Assembly (NCBI RefSeq): GCF_003850345.1
Contig: NZ_CP027707.1
Location: 2,604,001-2,668,000 of the forward strand
Direction: 5' to 3'
Source: Pseudomonas chlororaphis subsp. piscium
Lineage (GTDB): Bacteria; Pseudomonadota; Gammaproteobacteria; Pseudomonadales; Pseudomonadaceae
DNA: 64,000 bases
Part shown: piece by piece, positions 39,382-49,221 of the stretch
How positions within the stretch are numbered: the first letter of the stretch is position 1
Layout: each line of letters starts with the position of its first letter
Program-made: the position numbers and the translations under genes
Notes under the pieces: model-generated
What the model saw: only the letters and a program-made list of their open reading frames with translations
What the model was told of the DNA's origin: nothing
The model's database searches: none

Positions 39382-40433
39382 GGTGTCTCTTGAACAAGTC
39401 GTTTTCCCGTACCCTGGGCGCCGCCGCGCTGCTGTTGGGGTTGTCCCTACCGGTGCTGGCCAAGGACAAGATCGTCATCGGCGAACAGAACTGGACCGGC
39501 GCCATCGCCATCCAGAACATTCTCGGCGAGGTGATCAAAAGCCGCCTCGACGGCGACGTGTCGTACCTGGCCGGTGACATACCGGTACTGTTCGCCGCCG
39601 CGGCCAAGGGCGACGGTTCGGTGGATGTGCTGACCGATATCTGGCTGCCTAATCAATCCGCCGCCTGGGCCAAGTACGTCACCGGCGGCACTCGCTCCCT
39701 GGTGCCGAACAAGCAACCCTACCTCGGGGTCCAGGGCTTCTATATCCCCGGCTACCTGCAAGACAAATACGGCGTGAAATCGGTCTACGACCTGCAGAAA
39801 ACCGAAGTGGCGAAACTCTTCGAACCCCTGGGCGGCGGCAAGGCGCAATTGCTGGTGGGCCCGGCGGGCTGGGAGTCGACCTATATAGGCCAGATCAAGG
39901 CCAAGGATTTCGGCTTTGCCGACCAGTTCGAGTCGGTGTCCACCGAAGCCTCGGTGACCTACGCCAAACTCGCGGCGGCCTACAAGGCCCAGCGCGGCGT
40001 GGTGTTCTACGCCTACACCCCGGACTGGATCTTCTCCGCCTTCGACCTGCGCCGCCTGGACGAGCCGGCGTTCGACGGCTACGCCCAGGACAACAAGAAG
40101 GGCGACCCGCTGTACAAGGCCGACGGCTGCTGGAAATTCGTCAGCCCGACGGTGGATGCCGACTGGCTGAACAAGAGCAAGATCACCTGCGCCTACCCGG
40201 ACGCCCGGGTCTATGTCCTGGCCTCCACCTCGCTACAGAAACGCGCGCCACGGATCGCCGCCTTCCTGGAAAACTTCAGCATCGACCCGCAGGTGTTGAA
40301 TGACCTGATCCTCAGGATCGAGAAGGAACAACAACCGGCGGCGGAAGCGGCCAAGGCCTGGGTCCAGGCCAACCCGGCGATCGTCGATCAGTGGCTGGGC
40401 GCCAGCGGCGAGAAAGTCGGATCGGTGCAGTGA
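39378..40433 (+). CDS. Glycine betaine/choline-type ABC substrate-binding protein
   Basis: This protein of about 351 residues has a signal peptide ending LPVLA-KDKIVIG. The ProX/OpuAC-like core includes GEQNWTGAIAIQNILGEVI, DVLTDIWLPNQ and GWESTYIGQIKAKDF. ATG 39378 overlaps the transporter stop (ATGA). TTG 39390 with GAGG six bases upstream is an equally good start (MNKSFSRTL). It is the natural partner of the fused ATPase-permease and likely binds betaine, choline or a related amine. Confidence 0.86.
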   Translation: MRCLLNKSFSRTLGAAALLLGLSLPVLAKDKIVIGEQNWTGAIAIQNILGEVIKSRLDGDVSYLAGDIPVLFAAAAKGDGSVDVLTDIWLPNQSAAWAKYVTGGTRSLVPNKQPYLGVQGFYIPGYLQDKYGVKSVYDLQKTEVAKLFEPLGGGKAQLLVGPAGWESTYIGQIKAKDFGFADQFESVSTEASVTYAKLAAAYKAQRGVVFYAYTPDWIFSAFDLRRLDEPAFDGYAQDNKKGDPLYKADGCWKFVSPTVDADWLNKSKITCAYPDARVYVLASTSLQKRAPRIAAFLENFSIDPQVLNDLILRIEKEQQPAAEAAKAWVQANPAIVDQWLGASGEKVGSVQ

Positions 40434-40450
40434 GCGAGGAGTATCGGAAC

Positions 40451-40900
40451 ATGAGCGGGATCAAGCAGGCGACCTTCGGCGCGGGCTGTTTCTGGGGCGC
40501 GGAAGCCGCGTTCCGGGCGCTGCCGGGGGTGGTGGAGACACGGGTGGGCTACGCCGTGGAGGCGGCGGACGAAGCCTTGCAGATTGAAGTGGTGCAGGTG
40601 GATTTCGACCCACAGGTGCTGGCGTATACCCGCCTGATCGAACACTTCTGGGGGCTGCACGATCCCACCTCGGTGGATCGGCAGGGGGAGCATGGTGGGG
40701 GGAAATATCGTTCGGCGATTTTTTATCATGATGGTGGGCAGGCTGGGGAGGCGCGGGTGGCCAAGGTGGCTTTGCAGGACTCGGGACGTCTGAGTAAACC
40801 TGTGGCTACGGTGGTTGTGCCGTTGGGGCGGTTTGAGTTGGCGGATGAAGGGCATCAGCGGTATCTGGAGAAGAATGGGTTGAGTAGTTGCCATATCTGA
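40451..40900 (+). CDS. msrA: Peptide methionine sulfoxide reductase A
   Basis: This 149-residue enzyme reduces Met-S-sulfoxide. The active-site motif GCFWGAE is at residues 12-18, and YRSAIFYHD and the C-terminal SSCHI Cys are present. It is a short MsrA form. GAGGAG precedes ATG 40451. It follows the binding protein by 17 bases and may be co-transcribed, although the pathway link is unclear. The last 150 bases are unusually G/T-rich, as in other gene ends of this window. Confidence 0.92.
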   Translation: MSGIKQATFGAGCFWGAEAAFRALPGVVETRVGYAVEAADEALQIEVVQVDFDPQVLAYTRLIEHFWGLHDPTSVDRQGEHGGGKYRSAIFYHDGGQAGEARVAKVALQDSGRLSKPVATVVVPLGRFELADEGHQRYLEKNGLSSCHI

Positions 40901-41042
40901 GGAGCTGGATGCTGGCGGTTTCGTTCTCGCGGCAGGTCACGTTTTTTGGCATCTGTAGGAGCGAAGCTTGCTCGCGATGGCGTCGGTTCCGGCACTGCAT
41001 TTTTTGGATGGTGTACATATCCATTCCTGCGGTCACGGCGGC

Positions 41043-41790
41043 TTATGGTTTCGCCCTTACGGCGAGTCCCTTTTTACAAACGCCTAAAAAGGAACCAAAA
41101 ACGTTTCGCCCCACCACTCGGTGCCTCGCCTAGGCTCGGCATGCCCTCACTCCGGCATTGATCCGTGGGCCGCCGCCACAGGCCATCCATGGCCTGGGGC
41201 GGCTAACCCGGCATCCCTGCCGGGTTACCCACGGCTCAATACCTGCGTTCGGCCATCGTGGTTAACGGGGCCTTCAGATCAAAAGCCAAAGCCAAAGCCA
41301 AAGCCAAAGCCAAAGCCAAAGCAAGACGGCGGCCTGCCGGCCGGCCTGGGGGAGTGCGCTCCCTGTAGCCGCTGCCGCAGGCTGCGCACGGGCGCGAAGC
41401 GCCCGTAAAACCAGGCGCTGAGGTACATCAGGCAAACCGCGGATACAGGCTTGGCGTCCCTTCGGGCCGATCGCAGCCTGCGGCAGCGGCTACAGGGTTA
41501 CACGGCTACAGAACGCACGCTTTCAAACACAGGCCGGCCGGTAGGCCGCCTCGCGTTGCTTTTGATTGTTTGCCCCATCGGGAGGCCGAGTGGAGGTTCT
41601 GCGCAGTGGGCAACTCGGCAGGGATGCCGAGTTAGCCGCCCCAGGCCATGGATGGCCTGTGGCGGCGGCCCACGGAGCAGGACCGGAGCGAGGGAATCCG
41701 AGCCTTAGCGAGGACCGGACGCCAGGGGCAAAGCGTTTTGGTTACTTTGGCGCTCTTCCAAAGTGACCCGCCGTAAGGGCGGAACCCTAA
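41043..41790. repeat. Nested compound inverted repeat, about 750 bases
   Basis: The outer arms of roughly 185 bases (about 41043-41230 and 41607-41790) are inverted copies: GCCGCCGCCACAGGCCATCC and TCGGCATCCCTGCCGAG-like stretches occur in both, and the ends carry CGCCCTTACGGCG. Inside lies a 'TGTAGCCGCTGCCGCAGGCT' inverted pair (41364-41494). A lone REP-like copy sits outside at 40954-40980. No protein-coding gene is seen from 40901 to 41858. No transposase or target duplication was found. Confidence 0.8.
41282..41322. repeat. AAAGCC hexamer tandem repeat
   Basis: Nearly seven perfect tandem copies of AAAGCC lie within the left half of the compound repeat. The locus may vary in copy number between strains; it is not within a credible gene. 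Confidence 0.9.
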
Positions 41791-41858
41791 GTCGCCGTTA
41801 CCGCAGAAACGGATATGTACGCAGGAGGATCGAGCTTTCTATAGCCCTGCCTCCGGCT

Positions 41859-43277
41859 TCAGGCTCCAGCTTTCCACCCCCCACCCAACGCCGTAACCAA
41901 CCCCACACTCGCCAACAACTCCCGCGTCTGCAGCGCTTGCAACCCCCGCTGCGCCTGCAACGCTACGGTCTGCGCCGTCACCACCTCCAGATAACTCACC
42001 GCCCCCGCCCGATAGCTGTTCATGGCCAAAGTCTGCGTGTGCTGCGCGGCATTCACCGCCGCCTGCTGATCCAGCGCCTCCTGGCGCAAATCCCGCAGTT
42101 GTCCCAGGTTGTCCTCCACCTCGCGCACCGCCCGCAGCACCTGGCTGCGGTAATGGGCGGCGGCTTCCTCGAATTCGGCGTGGGCCTGGCGTTCGTTGGC
42201 GCTCAGGCGGCCGCCGTCGAAGATCGGCAGGTTGACCAGGGGCCCCAGCGCCCAATAGCGATTGCCCGCCGCCAGAAGGTTTCCGCTGCCCTGGGTCTGC
42301 CCGCCGAGCAGGCCGGTGAGGCTGAAGTCCGGGTACCAGGCGGCCCGGGCCACGCCTATGTTGGCGTTGGCGGCGAACACCCGGCGTTCGGCGGCGGCGA
42401 TGTCCGGGCGGCGTTGCAGCAGGGCGCTGGGCAGCTGTTGTGGCACGCCGGGCAGGGTCAGTGCCTGAGTGGCCGCGGGCAGTTGGAACTGGCTGGCCGG
42501 CTCGCCCACCAGTTCGCCGATCGCGTGTTCGGTGAGGTTGCGTTGTCCGCGCACTTCGTCCAGCTCGGCCTCGGCGCTGGCCAGTTGGCTTTGCGCGCGG
42601 GTCAGGTCCAGCTCCGAGGCGATCTGCCCCTGGTAGCGGCTGCGGGTCAGTTGCAGGGCCTGGGCGTAATCGTCCAGGGACTGGCTGAGGATCGCGCGCT
42701 GTGCATCCAGGCCATTGAGCTGCACATAAAGCGCCGCCAACTGCTGTTGCAGGCTCAGGCGCACCACCGCCAGATCGTCGGCCGACGCCTCGGCCTGGGC
42801 ATCGCCGGCGGCCACCTGGTTGCGAATCCGCCCCCACAGGTCCGGGTCGAAGCTCAGGGCAAAACCCGCGGTGTTGCTGTTGTACACCGAAGGCTGGCTG
42901 CTGCCGCGCAACGGCCGATTGTCCGACTGTCGTTGGCGCAGTGACTGGCCGCTGGCGCTGATCTGCGGGAACAGCCCGGCATGCAGCTGGCTGGCATAGA
43001 CCTGAGCCGCGTCGAAGTGTGCCAGCGCCGCCGCCAGGTCCGGGTTGGCCTTGAGCAGGCGCTGTTGCAGGTCATCCAGGCGCGGGTCCTGGTACAGCAG
43101 CCACCACTGGCTGGCCAGTTGATCTGCTGGTTGCGCCGGATGCCAGGGCCCGTCGCTGGTCTGTTCGCGGTAGTGGGCCGGCAGCTCCACGGTTGGCACC
43201 TGGTAGCCGGGCGCCAGGGAGCAGCCTTGCAGGGCCAGCAACAGCAAGACAGCAAGCGGTTCAAGCCTTGGGCGCAT
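41859..43277 (-). CDS. Outer-membrane efflux lipoprotein, OprM/NodT family
   Basis: This 472-residue protein starts at ATG 43277 (MRPRLEPLAVL), with GGAGG five bases upstream; the GTG at 43283 adjoins that site and is rejected. Lipobox LALQGC gives Cys19 as the lipid anchor. The core has two repeated coiled-coil halves of the TolC type (for example ALYVQLNGLDAQRAIL and VREVEDNLGQLRDL). It forms the outer-membrane channel of the RND pump. The gene overlaps the adaptor end by 17 bases. Confidence 0.9.
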   Translation of the reverse strand: MRPRLEPLAVLLLLALQGCSLAPGYQVPTVELPAHYREQTSDGPWHPAQPADQLASQWWLLYQDPRLDDLQQRLLKANPDLAAALAHFDAAQVYASQLHAGLFPQISASGQSLRQRQSDNRPLRGSSQPSVYNSNTAGFALSFDPDLWGRIRNQVAAGDAQAEASADDLAVVRLSLQQQLAALYVQLNGLDAQRAILSQSLDDYAQALQLTRSRYQGQIASELDLTRAQSQLASAEAELDEVRGQRNLTEHAIGELVGEPASQFQLPAATQALTLPGVPQQLPSALLQRRPDIAAAERRVFAANANIGVARAAWYPDFSLTGLLGGQTQGSGNLLAAGNRYWALGPLVNLPIFDGGRLSANERQAHAEFEEAAAHYRSQVLRAVREVEDNLGQLRDLRQEALDQQAAVNAAQHTQTLAMNSYRAGAVSYLEVVTAQTVALQAQRGLQALQTRELLASVGLVTALGGGWKAGA

Positions 43278-44427
43278 GCTCACCTCCGGCGTCGGCCAGT
43301 TGCACCAGGTCGCCTTCGCGCAGGGCGTCGGGCGGGTTGTCGATCACCCGGTCGGCGGCTTGCAGGCCCTGGTCGATCACCAGCCGTGCGCCGAGGTCGA
43401 GGCCGATATGGATGTCCCGCAGGTGCACGTGATTGTGCTCGTCGAGCAGCGCCACCTGGGTGCCCTGGGCGCGGAAGATCAGCGCGCTGGCCGGGATGCT
43501 CAGGCCCCGGGTGTCGGCGGGCAGGGCCAGGGCGGCTTCGGCATAGTCGCCGGGCAGCAGCGCGCCGTCGGGGTTGTCGGCGACGAACTGGGCGAGCAGG
43601 GTGCCGGAGCGCTGGTCGATGGCGGTGGAGTCGCCGAGCAGCCGCGCGCTGAAGTGCTGGCCGGGGTGTTCCGGCACTGTCAGCTCGGCGCTGAGGCCGG
43701 GGCGGATCACGCTGGCGTAGTTCTGCGGCACCGGCACGTAGAGCCGCAGCTTGTGGGTGTCGGCCAGGTCGAACAGCTGCGGATCGCTGTCGTTGTCGGC
43801 CTTGATTAACTGGCCGATATCGGTGTGGCGCGCGGTGATGGTGCCGGCGAAGGGCGCACGGATGGTCTTGTAGTCCTCCAGGGCCGAGAGCCGCGCGTAA
43901 TCGGCGGCGGCCGCTTCGGCATTGGCCTTGGCGGCCGCGGCGTTGGAGGTTTTTTCATCGGCCTCCTGGCGCGACACCGAGTGGCTGGCCACGAGGTTCT
44001 GCCAGCGCACGGCGGTGGTCTGCGCCAGGCGCGCATTGGCCTGTTCCTGCACCAGCCGGGCGTGGGCCTGGGCCATCTGCTGGTCGAGGTCGGGGCTGTC
44101 GATTTCGGCGAGAACTTGCCCGGCCTCGACCTTGGTGCCTATGTCGCTGTTCCAGCTTTTCAGGTAGCCGCTGACCCGGGCGTGGATCGGTGCCTTGCTC
44201 CAGGCTTCCAGGTGCGCTGGCAGGCGCAGGGTGTCGCCCTGGCGGTTCTGCTGTGGCTGCAACACCAGCACCTGGGGCACGGCGGCGGTTTCGGTCCAGG
44301 CGGCCACCGCGCGTTCATGGCGGCTGCGCGCGGCCAGACCGTTGGCCACCAGCAGGGCGGCCAGGGTCAGGCCGCCGATGCCCAGCCACAGCAGGCGTTT
44401 GCGCGAGGGGGTGTGTTCAGGCGACAT
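43261..44427 (-). CDS. RND efflux periplasmic adaptor (membrane fusion protein)
   Basis: This 388-residue adaptor has an N-terminal helix (LWLGIGGLTLAALLVANGL), a lipoyl domain split around a short coiled coil (ARVSGYLKSWNSDIGTKVE ... RAPFAGTITARHTDIG) and beta-barrel plus membrane-proximal domains. It begins 11 bases inside the end of the permease gene and ends inside the start of the channel gene, so the three are tightly coupled. The order permease, adaptor, channel differs from the mex operons, where the adaptor is first. Confidence 0.91.
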   Translation of the reverse strand: MSPEHTPSRKRLLWLGIGGLTLAALLVANGLAARSRHERAVAAWTETAAVPQVLVLQPQQNRQGDTLRLPAHLEAWSKAPIHARVSGYLKSWNSDIGTKVEAGQVLAEIDSPDLDQQMAQAHARLVQEQANARLAQTTAVRWQNLVASHSVSRQEADEKTSNAAAAKANAEAAAADYARLSALEDYKTIRAPFAGTITARHTDIGQLIKADNDSDPQLFDLADTHKLRLYVPVPQNYASVIRPGLSAELTVPEHPGQHFSARLLGDSTAIDQRSGTLLAQFVADNPDGALLPGDYAEAALALPADTRGLSIPASALIFRAQGTQVALLDEHNHVHLRDIHIGLDLGARLVIDQGLQAADRVIDNPPDALREGDLVQLADAGGEHAPKA

Positions 44428-47400
44428 GGGTACTTTCTCCAGCGACAGCGCGAGTGGGGTGACGCCCGTGGACCAGGCTGAACACCACGGGAACGAAGAG
44501 CAGGGTGGCAGTGGTGGCGAGGATCAGGCCGCCGATCACGGCGCGGCCCAGGGGCGCGTTCTGCTCCTCCGACAGGGCCAGCGGCAGCATGCCGATAATC
44601 ATCGCCAGGGCGGTCATGCACACTGGGCGAAAGCGCGTGTAACCGGCTTCCAGCGCGGCCTTCAGGGCATCGCCGTGTTCGGCCAGGCGTTCGCGGCAGA
44701 AACTCACCACCAGGATCGAGTTGGCCGTGGCCACGCCCATGCAGAGGATGGCCCCGGTCAGCGCCGGCACCGACAGCGAGGTGCCGCTGAGGAACAGCAT
44801 CCACACGATCCCGGCCAGGGCCGCCGGTAGCGCGGTGATGATCACGAACGGATCGAGCCAGGACTGGAAGTTGACCACGATCAGCAGGTAGATCAGCACC
44901 ACCGCGCCCAGCAGGCCCAGGCTCAGGCCGCTGAAGGCTTCATGCAGGGCGTCGATCTGCCCGTGCAGGCTGATGGTCGCGCCCTTGGGCCGCAGCGCCT
45001 GGCTGTCGTCGAGGACTTTTTGGATATCCTGGGCCACGCCGCCCAGGTCGCGGCCCTGGACGTTGGCGTAGAGGTCCAGGGTCGGCTGGATGTTGTAGTG
45101 GGTGACCACCGCCGGGCTGTCCACCCGCGAGATGCTGGCCAGGCCGCCGAGGATCTGCGATTGGCCGTTGCTGCCGGTCACCGGCAGCGCCTCTAGGGAC
45201 GGCAGGCTGTCCAGGCGGTATTGCGGAGTGGCGGCGACGATCGAGTAGGACACGCCGTTCTGCGGGTTGAGCCAGAAGGTCGGCGCCACCTGGGAGCTGC
45301 CGGCCAGCGACGCCACCATGCTGTTGGTCACGTCGCGCTCGGTAATCCCCAGGCCGTTGGCCCGCAAGCGGTCGACCTTGACCGCCAGCGAGGGGTAGCC
45401 GGTGGACTGCTGGATACGCAGGTCGGCGATGCCCGGCACATGTTGCAGGCGCCGTTGCAGCGCCAGGGCATAGGCGCGGTTGGCGGCGCCGTTAGGGCCG
45501 GAGATTTTCACGTCCAGCGGCGCCGGCGCGCCGAAGTTGAGGATCTGGCTGCTGATGTCCGCCGGCAGGAAGGCGAACTGGCTGCCGGGGAAACTTTCCG
45601 GCAGGGCTTCGCGCAATTGCTTCACGTAGTCGGCGGTCGGCGCGTGGCCGGGCTTGAGGGTGACCTGGATGTCGCCGTCCTGCGGGCCGATGGTGCCGCT
45701 GCTGCTGTAGGCCATGTCGATGCCGCTCAGGGGGATGCCGATATTGTCGATCACGCTGTCCAGCTGCTCCGGCGGAATCACCTCGCGAATCCGCGCCTCG
45801 ATGCGGTCGAAGGCCGCCGCGCTTTCCTCGATCCGCGTGCCCAGGGGCAGGCGTACATGCAGGGCCAGGGCGCCGGCGTCGGTGGCCGGGAAGAAGTCCT
45901 GGCCGAGGCTCGGCAGTAGGGCGAAGGAGGCCAGCACGCAGGCGAGGAAACCCAGCAGGAAGCGCTTGCGGTGGGCCAGGGCCAGGGTCAGCAGGCCGTG
46001 GTAGGTGTCGCGGACAGTGGAGAAGCGCCGCTCGAAAGCCTGCTGGAACCCCAGCAGCCCACGCACCAGGGCATGCCGCGGCGGGGCGTGCTGCTCGCCC
46101 TCGTGGTGGTTGATGAATTCGTCTTCCGGGTGATGCCCCGGGCCTGCTTCCGGCACATGGGGCTTGAGCAGGTACATGGCCAGGGTCGGCACCAGGGTCC
46201 GCGAGAGGATGAACGAGCTGGCCATGGCGAAGATCACCGCCAGGGCCATGGGTCGGAACAGGTAACCGGCGATGCCCTGCAACAGGAACATCGGCACGAA
46301 GACGATGCAGATGCACAACAGCGAGACGAAGGCCGGGCCGACGATCTGTTTCGCACCATCGAGGATCGCGGCCTTCACCGCCTTGCCCTGTTCCAGGTGC
46401 CAGTTGATGTTCTCGATGGTCACCGTGGCGTCGTCCACCAGAATCCCCACCGCCAGCGCCAGTCCACCCAGGGTCATGACATTCAGGGTCTGGCCGCTGG
46501 CGGCGAGCAGGGCGATGGCCGCGAGCACCGCCAGGGGGATCGAGGCGGCGATGATTAGTGTGGAGCGCCAGCTGCCGAGGAACAGCAGGATCATCGCGCT
46601 GGTCAGCAGCGCGGCGATGATGCCTTCCCGGGCCACGCTGCCCACCGACTGTTTGACGAACACCGAGGCGTCGCCCAGCAGCGAAGTCTTCAGCGCCGGC
46701 GGCAGGGTTTCGTCGATGCGCGGCAGCATCTGGCGGATGCCATCGACGATCGACAGGGTGGAGATATTGCCGTTCTTCAGCGCCGGCATCAGCACCGCGC
46801 GATGGCCGTCGACCCGCACGATATTGCTCTGCGGCGGCGAGCCGTCGCGCACATGGGCCACCTGGCCGATGGTGATCAGCGCGCCGTCCACGGTCTTGAT
46901 CGGCAGGTCGTTGAGCTCGTCGATGGCGGTCGGGCTGTTATTCAGCAGCACCGTGTATTCGTCGCCGCCGAGCTTGGCGGTGCCTACCGGGATGATCTGG
47001 TTCTGCGCCGCCAGGGCATTGCCCACGTCCTGTGCCGACAGGCCCTTGGCCGCCAGCGCCTGCGGGTCCAGATCCAGGGTGATCTGCCGCTGCTTGCCGC
47101 CCATGGGCGTCGGCATCGCCAGCCCCGGCACGGAGCTCAGGGGCAGGCGGATATTGTTCTGCACCAGGTCGCGGATTTTTGCTTCCGACAGGGTCGGGCT
47201 GGAGAAGGCCATCTGCAGGATCGGCACCGTCGAGGCGCTGTAGTTGAGGATCAGCGGCGGGGTGATGCCCGGCGGCATCTGCTTGAGCACGGTTTGCGAC
47301 ACCGCCGTGACCTGGGCGTTGGCGGTGCGGATATCCACCCCCGGCTGGAAGAAGATCTTGACGATGCCCATGCCCGGCAGCGACTGCGACTCGATGTGCT

Positions 47401-47638
47401 CGATGTCGTTGACCGTGGTGCTCAGGGAGCGCTCGTAGGTGTAGATCACCCGCCCGGCCATGGCGTCCGGCGACAGGCCGGTGTACTGCCAGACCACCGC
47501 CACCACCGGAATGCCGATATCGGGGAACACATCGGTGGGCGTACGCAGCGCCGCCAGCGGCCCGATGATGCAGATAAAAATCGCCAGCACGATAAACGTG
47601 TAGGGCTTGAGCAGAGCGGTCTTGACCAGCCCGAGCAT
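44417..47638 (-). CDS. RND multidrug efflux permease, HAE1 type
   Basis: This 1073-residue inner-membrane proton antiporter starts at ATG 47638 (MLGLVKTALLKPYTF), with GGAGG eight bases upstream. Features are the first helix TFIVLAIFICIIGPLAAL, the proton-relay Asp pair in GILVDDATVTIENI (helix 4) and two large periplasmic loops. A His-rich segment HHPEDEFINHHEGEQH after helix 6 is unusual for HAE1 pumps. Substrates cannot be assigned; the MMPL-like metal-pump signature is absent. The operon's local regulator is not adjacent. Confidence 0.92.
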   Translation of the reverse strand: MLGLVKTALLKPYTFIVLAIFICIIGPLAALRTPTDVFPDIGIPVVAVVWQYTGLSPDAMAGRVIYTYERSLSTTVNDIEHIESQSLPGMGIVKIFFQPGVDIRTANAQVTAVSQTVLKQMPPGITPPLILNYSASTVPILQMAFSSPTLSEAKIRDLVQNNIRLPLSSVPGLAMPTPMGGKQRQITLDLDPQALAAKGLSAQDVGNALAAQNQIIPVGTAKLGGDEYTVLLNNSPTAIDELNDLPIKTVDGALITIGQVAHVRDGSPPQSNIVRVDGHRAVLMPALKNGNISTLSIVDGIRQMLPRIDETLPPALKTSLLGDASVFVKQSVGSVAREGIIAALLTSAMILLFLGSWRSTLIIAASIPLAVLAAIALLAASGQTLNVMTLGGLALAVGILVDDATVTIENINWHLEQGKAVKAAILDGAKQIVGPAFVSLLCICIVFVPMFLLQGIAGYLFRPMALAVIFAMASSFILSRTLVPTLAMYLLKPHVPEAGPGHHPEDEFINHHEGEQHAPPRHALVRGLLGFQQAFERRFSTVRDTYHGLLTLALAHRKRFLLGFLACVLASFALLPSLGQDFFPATDAGALALHVRLPLGTRIEESAAAFDRIEARIREVIPPEQLDSVIDNIGIPLSGIDMAYSSSGTIGPQDGDIQVTLKPGHAPTADYVKQLREALPESFPGSQFAFLPADISSQILNFGAPAPLDVKISGPNGAANRAYALALQRRLQHVPGIADLRIQQSTGYPSLAVKVDRLRANGLGITERDVTNSMVASLAGSSQVAPTFWLNPQNGVSYSIVAATPQYRLDSLPSLEALPVTGSNGQSQILGGLASISRVDSPAVVTHYNIQPTLDLYANVQGRDLGGVAQDIQKVLDDSQALRPKGATISLHGQIDALHEAFSGLSLGLLGAVVLIYLLIVVNFQSWLDPFVIITALPAALAGIVWMLFLSGTSLSVPALTGAILCMGVATANSILVVSFCRERLAEHGDALKAALEAGYTRFRPVCMTALAMIIGMLPLALSEEQNAPLGRAVIGGLILATTATLLFVPVVFSLVHGRHPTRAVAGESTHVA

Positions 47639-47859
47639 GGGGTGGACCTCCGAGGCGGAAACAAAGCTCGGCAGTCTCCGGCGACCCACCTAACACGCGG
47701 CTTTCAGCCAGGTGAAGGAAGTTTTAGGTAAGGCCTGAATTTCCTTTCACGGGGATTCATTTGTCCTCTGAACAGGGCCTCGACAAGCTGCATGGCAATC
47801 CGGCGCGACTGCTTTTTTCGCTTCGCCCTGTGTCGATATTTACTGCCGAGGTACCTGCC

Positions 47860-48270
47860 ATGAATGCCAAACCCCTGCTGCTGATTCCCGCCCTGAGCCT
47901 GGTGCTGCTGTTGTCCGCCTGCGCCGGCCCGATGCCCCAGCCCGACCCCAGGGAAGCCTGGATCAGCCTCGAAGAAGAGGGCCCCAGCGACCTGATGGCC
48001 GAGCGGGTCGACGGCAAGAACGTCGACGACGGCCGCTACTTCGAAGTCCAACCCGGCGCCCACCGCCTGGACGTGACCCTGTTCGAGGAGGTCGGCGGCG
48101 ACTCCAACCAGGTCGATTGCCGCGGGCATGTGAGCTACCCGAACTTCCAGGCGGGGGAGCATTACAAGCTGGTGGAGTCGACCCTGGGCACCGAGGTGCG
48201 GGCGCGGTTGTTTGATGCCCAGGGGAAGCAGGTGGCGAGTGCGCATGGGTTTGAGTGCATGCCGGGGTGA
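47860..48270 (+). CDS. Small lipoprotein of unknown function
   Basis: This 136-residue protein begins MNAKPLLLIPALSLVLL and has lipobox LSAC (Cys21), followed by a Pro/Asp-rich stretch. The mature part reads as a beta-rich domain (YFEVQPGAHRLDVTLFEE resembles a PEGA-like strand pair) with two Cys (QVDCRGH, FECMPG) that may form a disulfide. The ATG is at 47860. No function could be recognised. It diverges from the RND operon. Confidence 0.75.
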   Translation: MNAKPLLLIPALSLVLLLSACAGPMPQPDPREAWISLEEEGPSDLMAERVDGKNVDDGRYFEVQPGAHRLDVTLFEEVGGDSNQVDCRGHVSYPNFQAGEHYKLVESTLGTEVRARLFDAQGKQVASAHGFECMPG

Positions 48271-48393
48271 CAGAGCTGCCGGCGTTGCTCAATCCAGGAA
48301 ATTTCGCTCAATAGAAAGAGACGCGGCTGACTGCACGTTGATTGAGGGCCGCCTGATGATGGTGGACTACATCCTTCAGGCAGGACCTTTTTT

Positions 48394-49221
48394 ATGAATC
48401 AAGCACTGCCATCCACCGATGCGGCCTTCAACGAAGTGGCGCACATGATCGCCGCCGCGCGCCAACGGGCGGTGCGGGCGGTGAATACCGAACTGGTGGA
48501 GCTGTATTGGCAGGTCGGCGCCTATATCAGTCGCAAGATCCAGGCGGCGGAGTGGGGCGATGGAGTGGTCGAGCAACTGGCGGATTATCTTGCGCGGCAG
48601 CAGCCGGGGTTGCGGGGTTTTACCCGAGCCAATCTGTTTCGTATGCGCCAGTTTTATGAGGTCTATCGGGGTGAAAAGAAAGTCGCACCACTGGTGCGAC
48701 AATTGTCTTGGAGCCATAACCTGGTCGTTCTTGGGCAGAGCAAACAGCCTAAGGAGCGTGAGTTCTACCTGCGCATGGCGGTTCAGGAGCAGTGGTCGCG
48801 TCGGGAGCTGGAGCGCCAGATCAAATCGGCCCTTTTCGAGCGCTCATTGACCCAACCGGCAAAAGTCTCGACAGCGTTGAGACAATTGCATCCCGAGGCG
48901 TTGAGGGTGTTCAAGGATGCCTATGTGGTGGAGTTTCTTGACCTGGCCCAGGGGCATAGCGAAGCCGATCTGCACAGTGGGTTAGTGCAGCAACTGAAAG
49001 ACTTTCTGATCGAAATGGGGCGGGACTTCTGTTTTGTCGCTTCACGCTACCCATTGCAGGTCGGCGGGCGCGATTTTGTGCTGGATCTGCTGCTGTTTCA
49101 TCGCGGGTTGAATTGCCTGGTGGCCATTGAACTCAAGGTCGGGCGCTTCGAGCCGGAACACCTGGGCAAGCTGGATTTCTACCTGGAGGCGCTCCCCGTT
49201 GTCTCTGCTCTCACTCGCTAG
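48394..49221 (+). pseudogene. DUF1016 (YhcG-type) nuclease gene, 3' truncated
   Basis: The frame encodes 275 residues: an N-terminal DUF1016 helical domain (VELYWQVGAYISRKIQ, GFTRANLFRMRQFYE, LSWSHNLVVL) and a PD-(D/E)XK-type nuclease domain (GGRDFVLDLLLFHRGLNCLVAIELKVG, given as DFVLDLLLF and IELKVG). Active-site Asp and ExK are intact. Full-length relatives continue for about 65 more residues after HLGKLDFYLEAL. Here that point is followed by PVVSALTR and a stop, so the C-terminus is replaced by foreign sequence. The break lies at the left edge of the type VI island. Confidence 0.82.

Noticed and set aside
41282..41322. AAAGCC array as part of a coding gene (Lys-Ala-Lys-Pro-like repeats)
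   Set aside because: The surrounding frame crosses inverted repeats and has no start signal or homologous domain; it is treated as a microsatellite.
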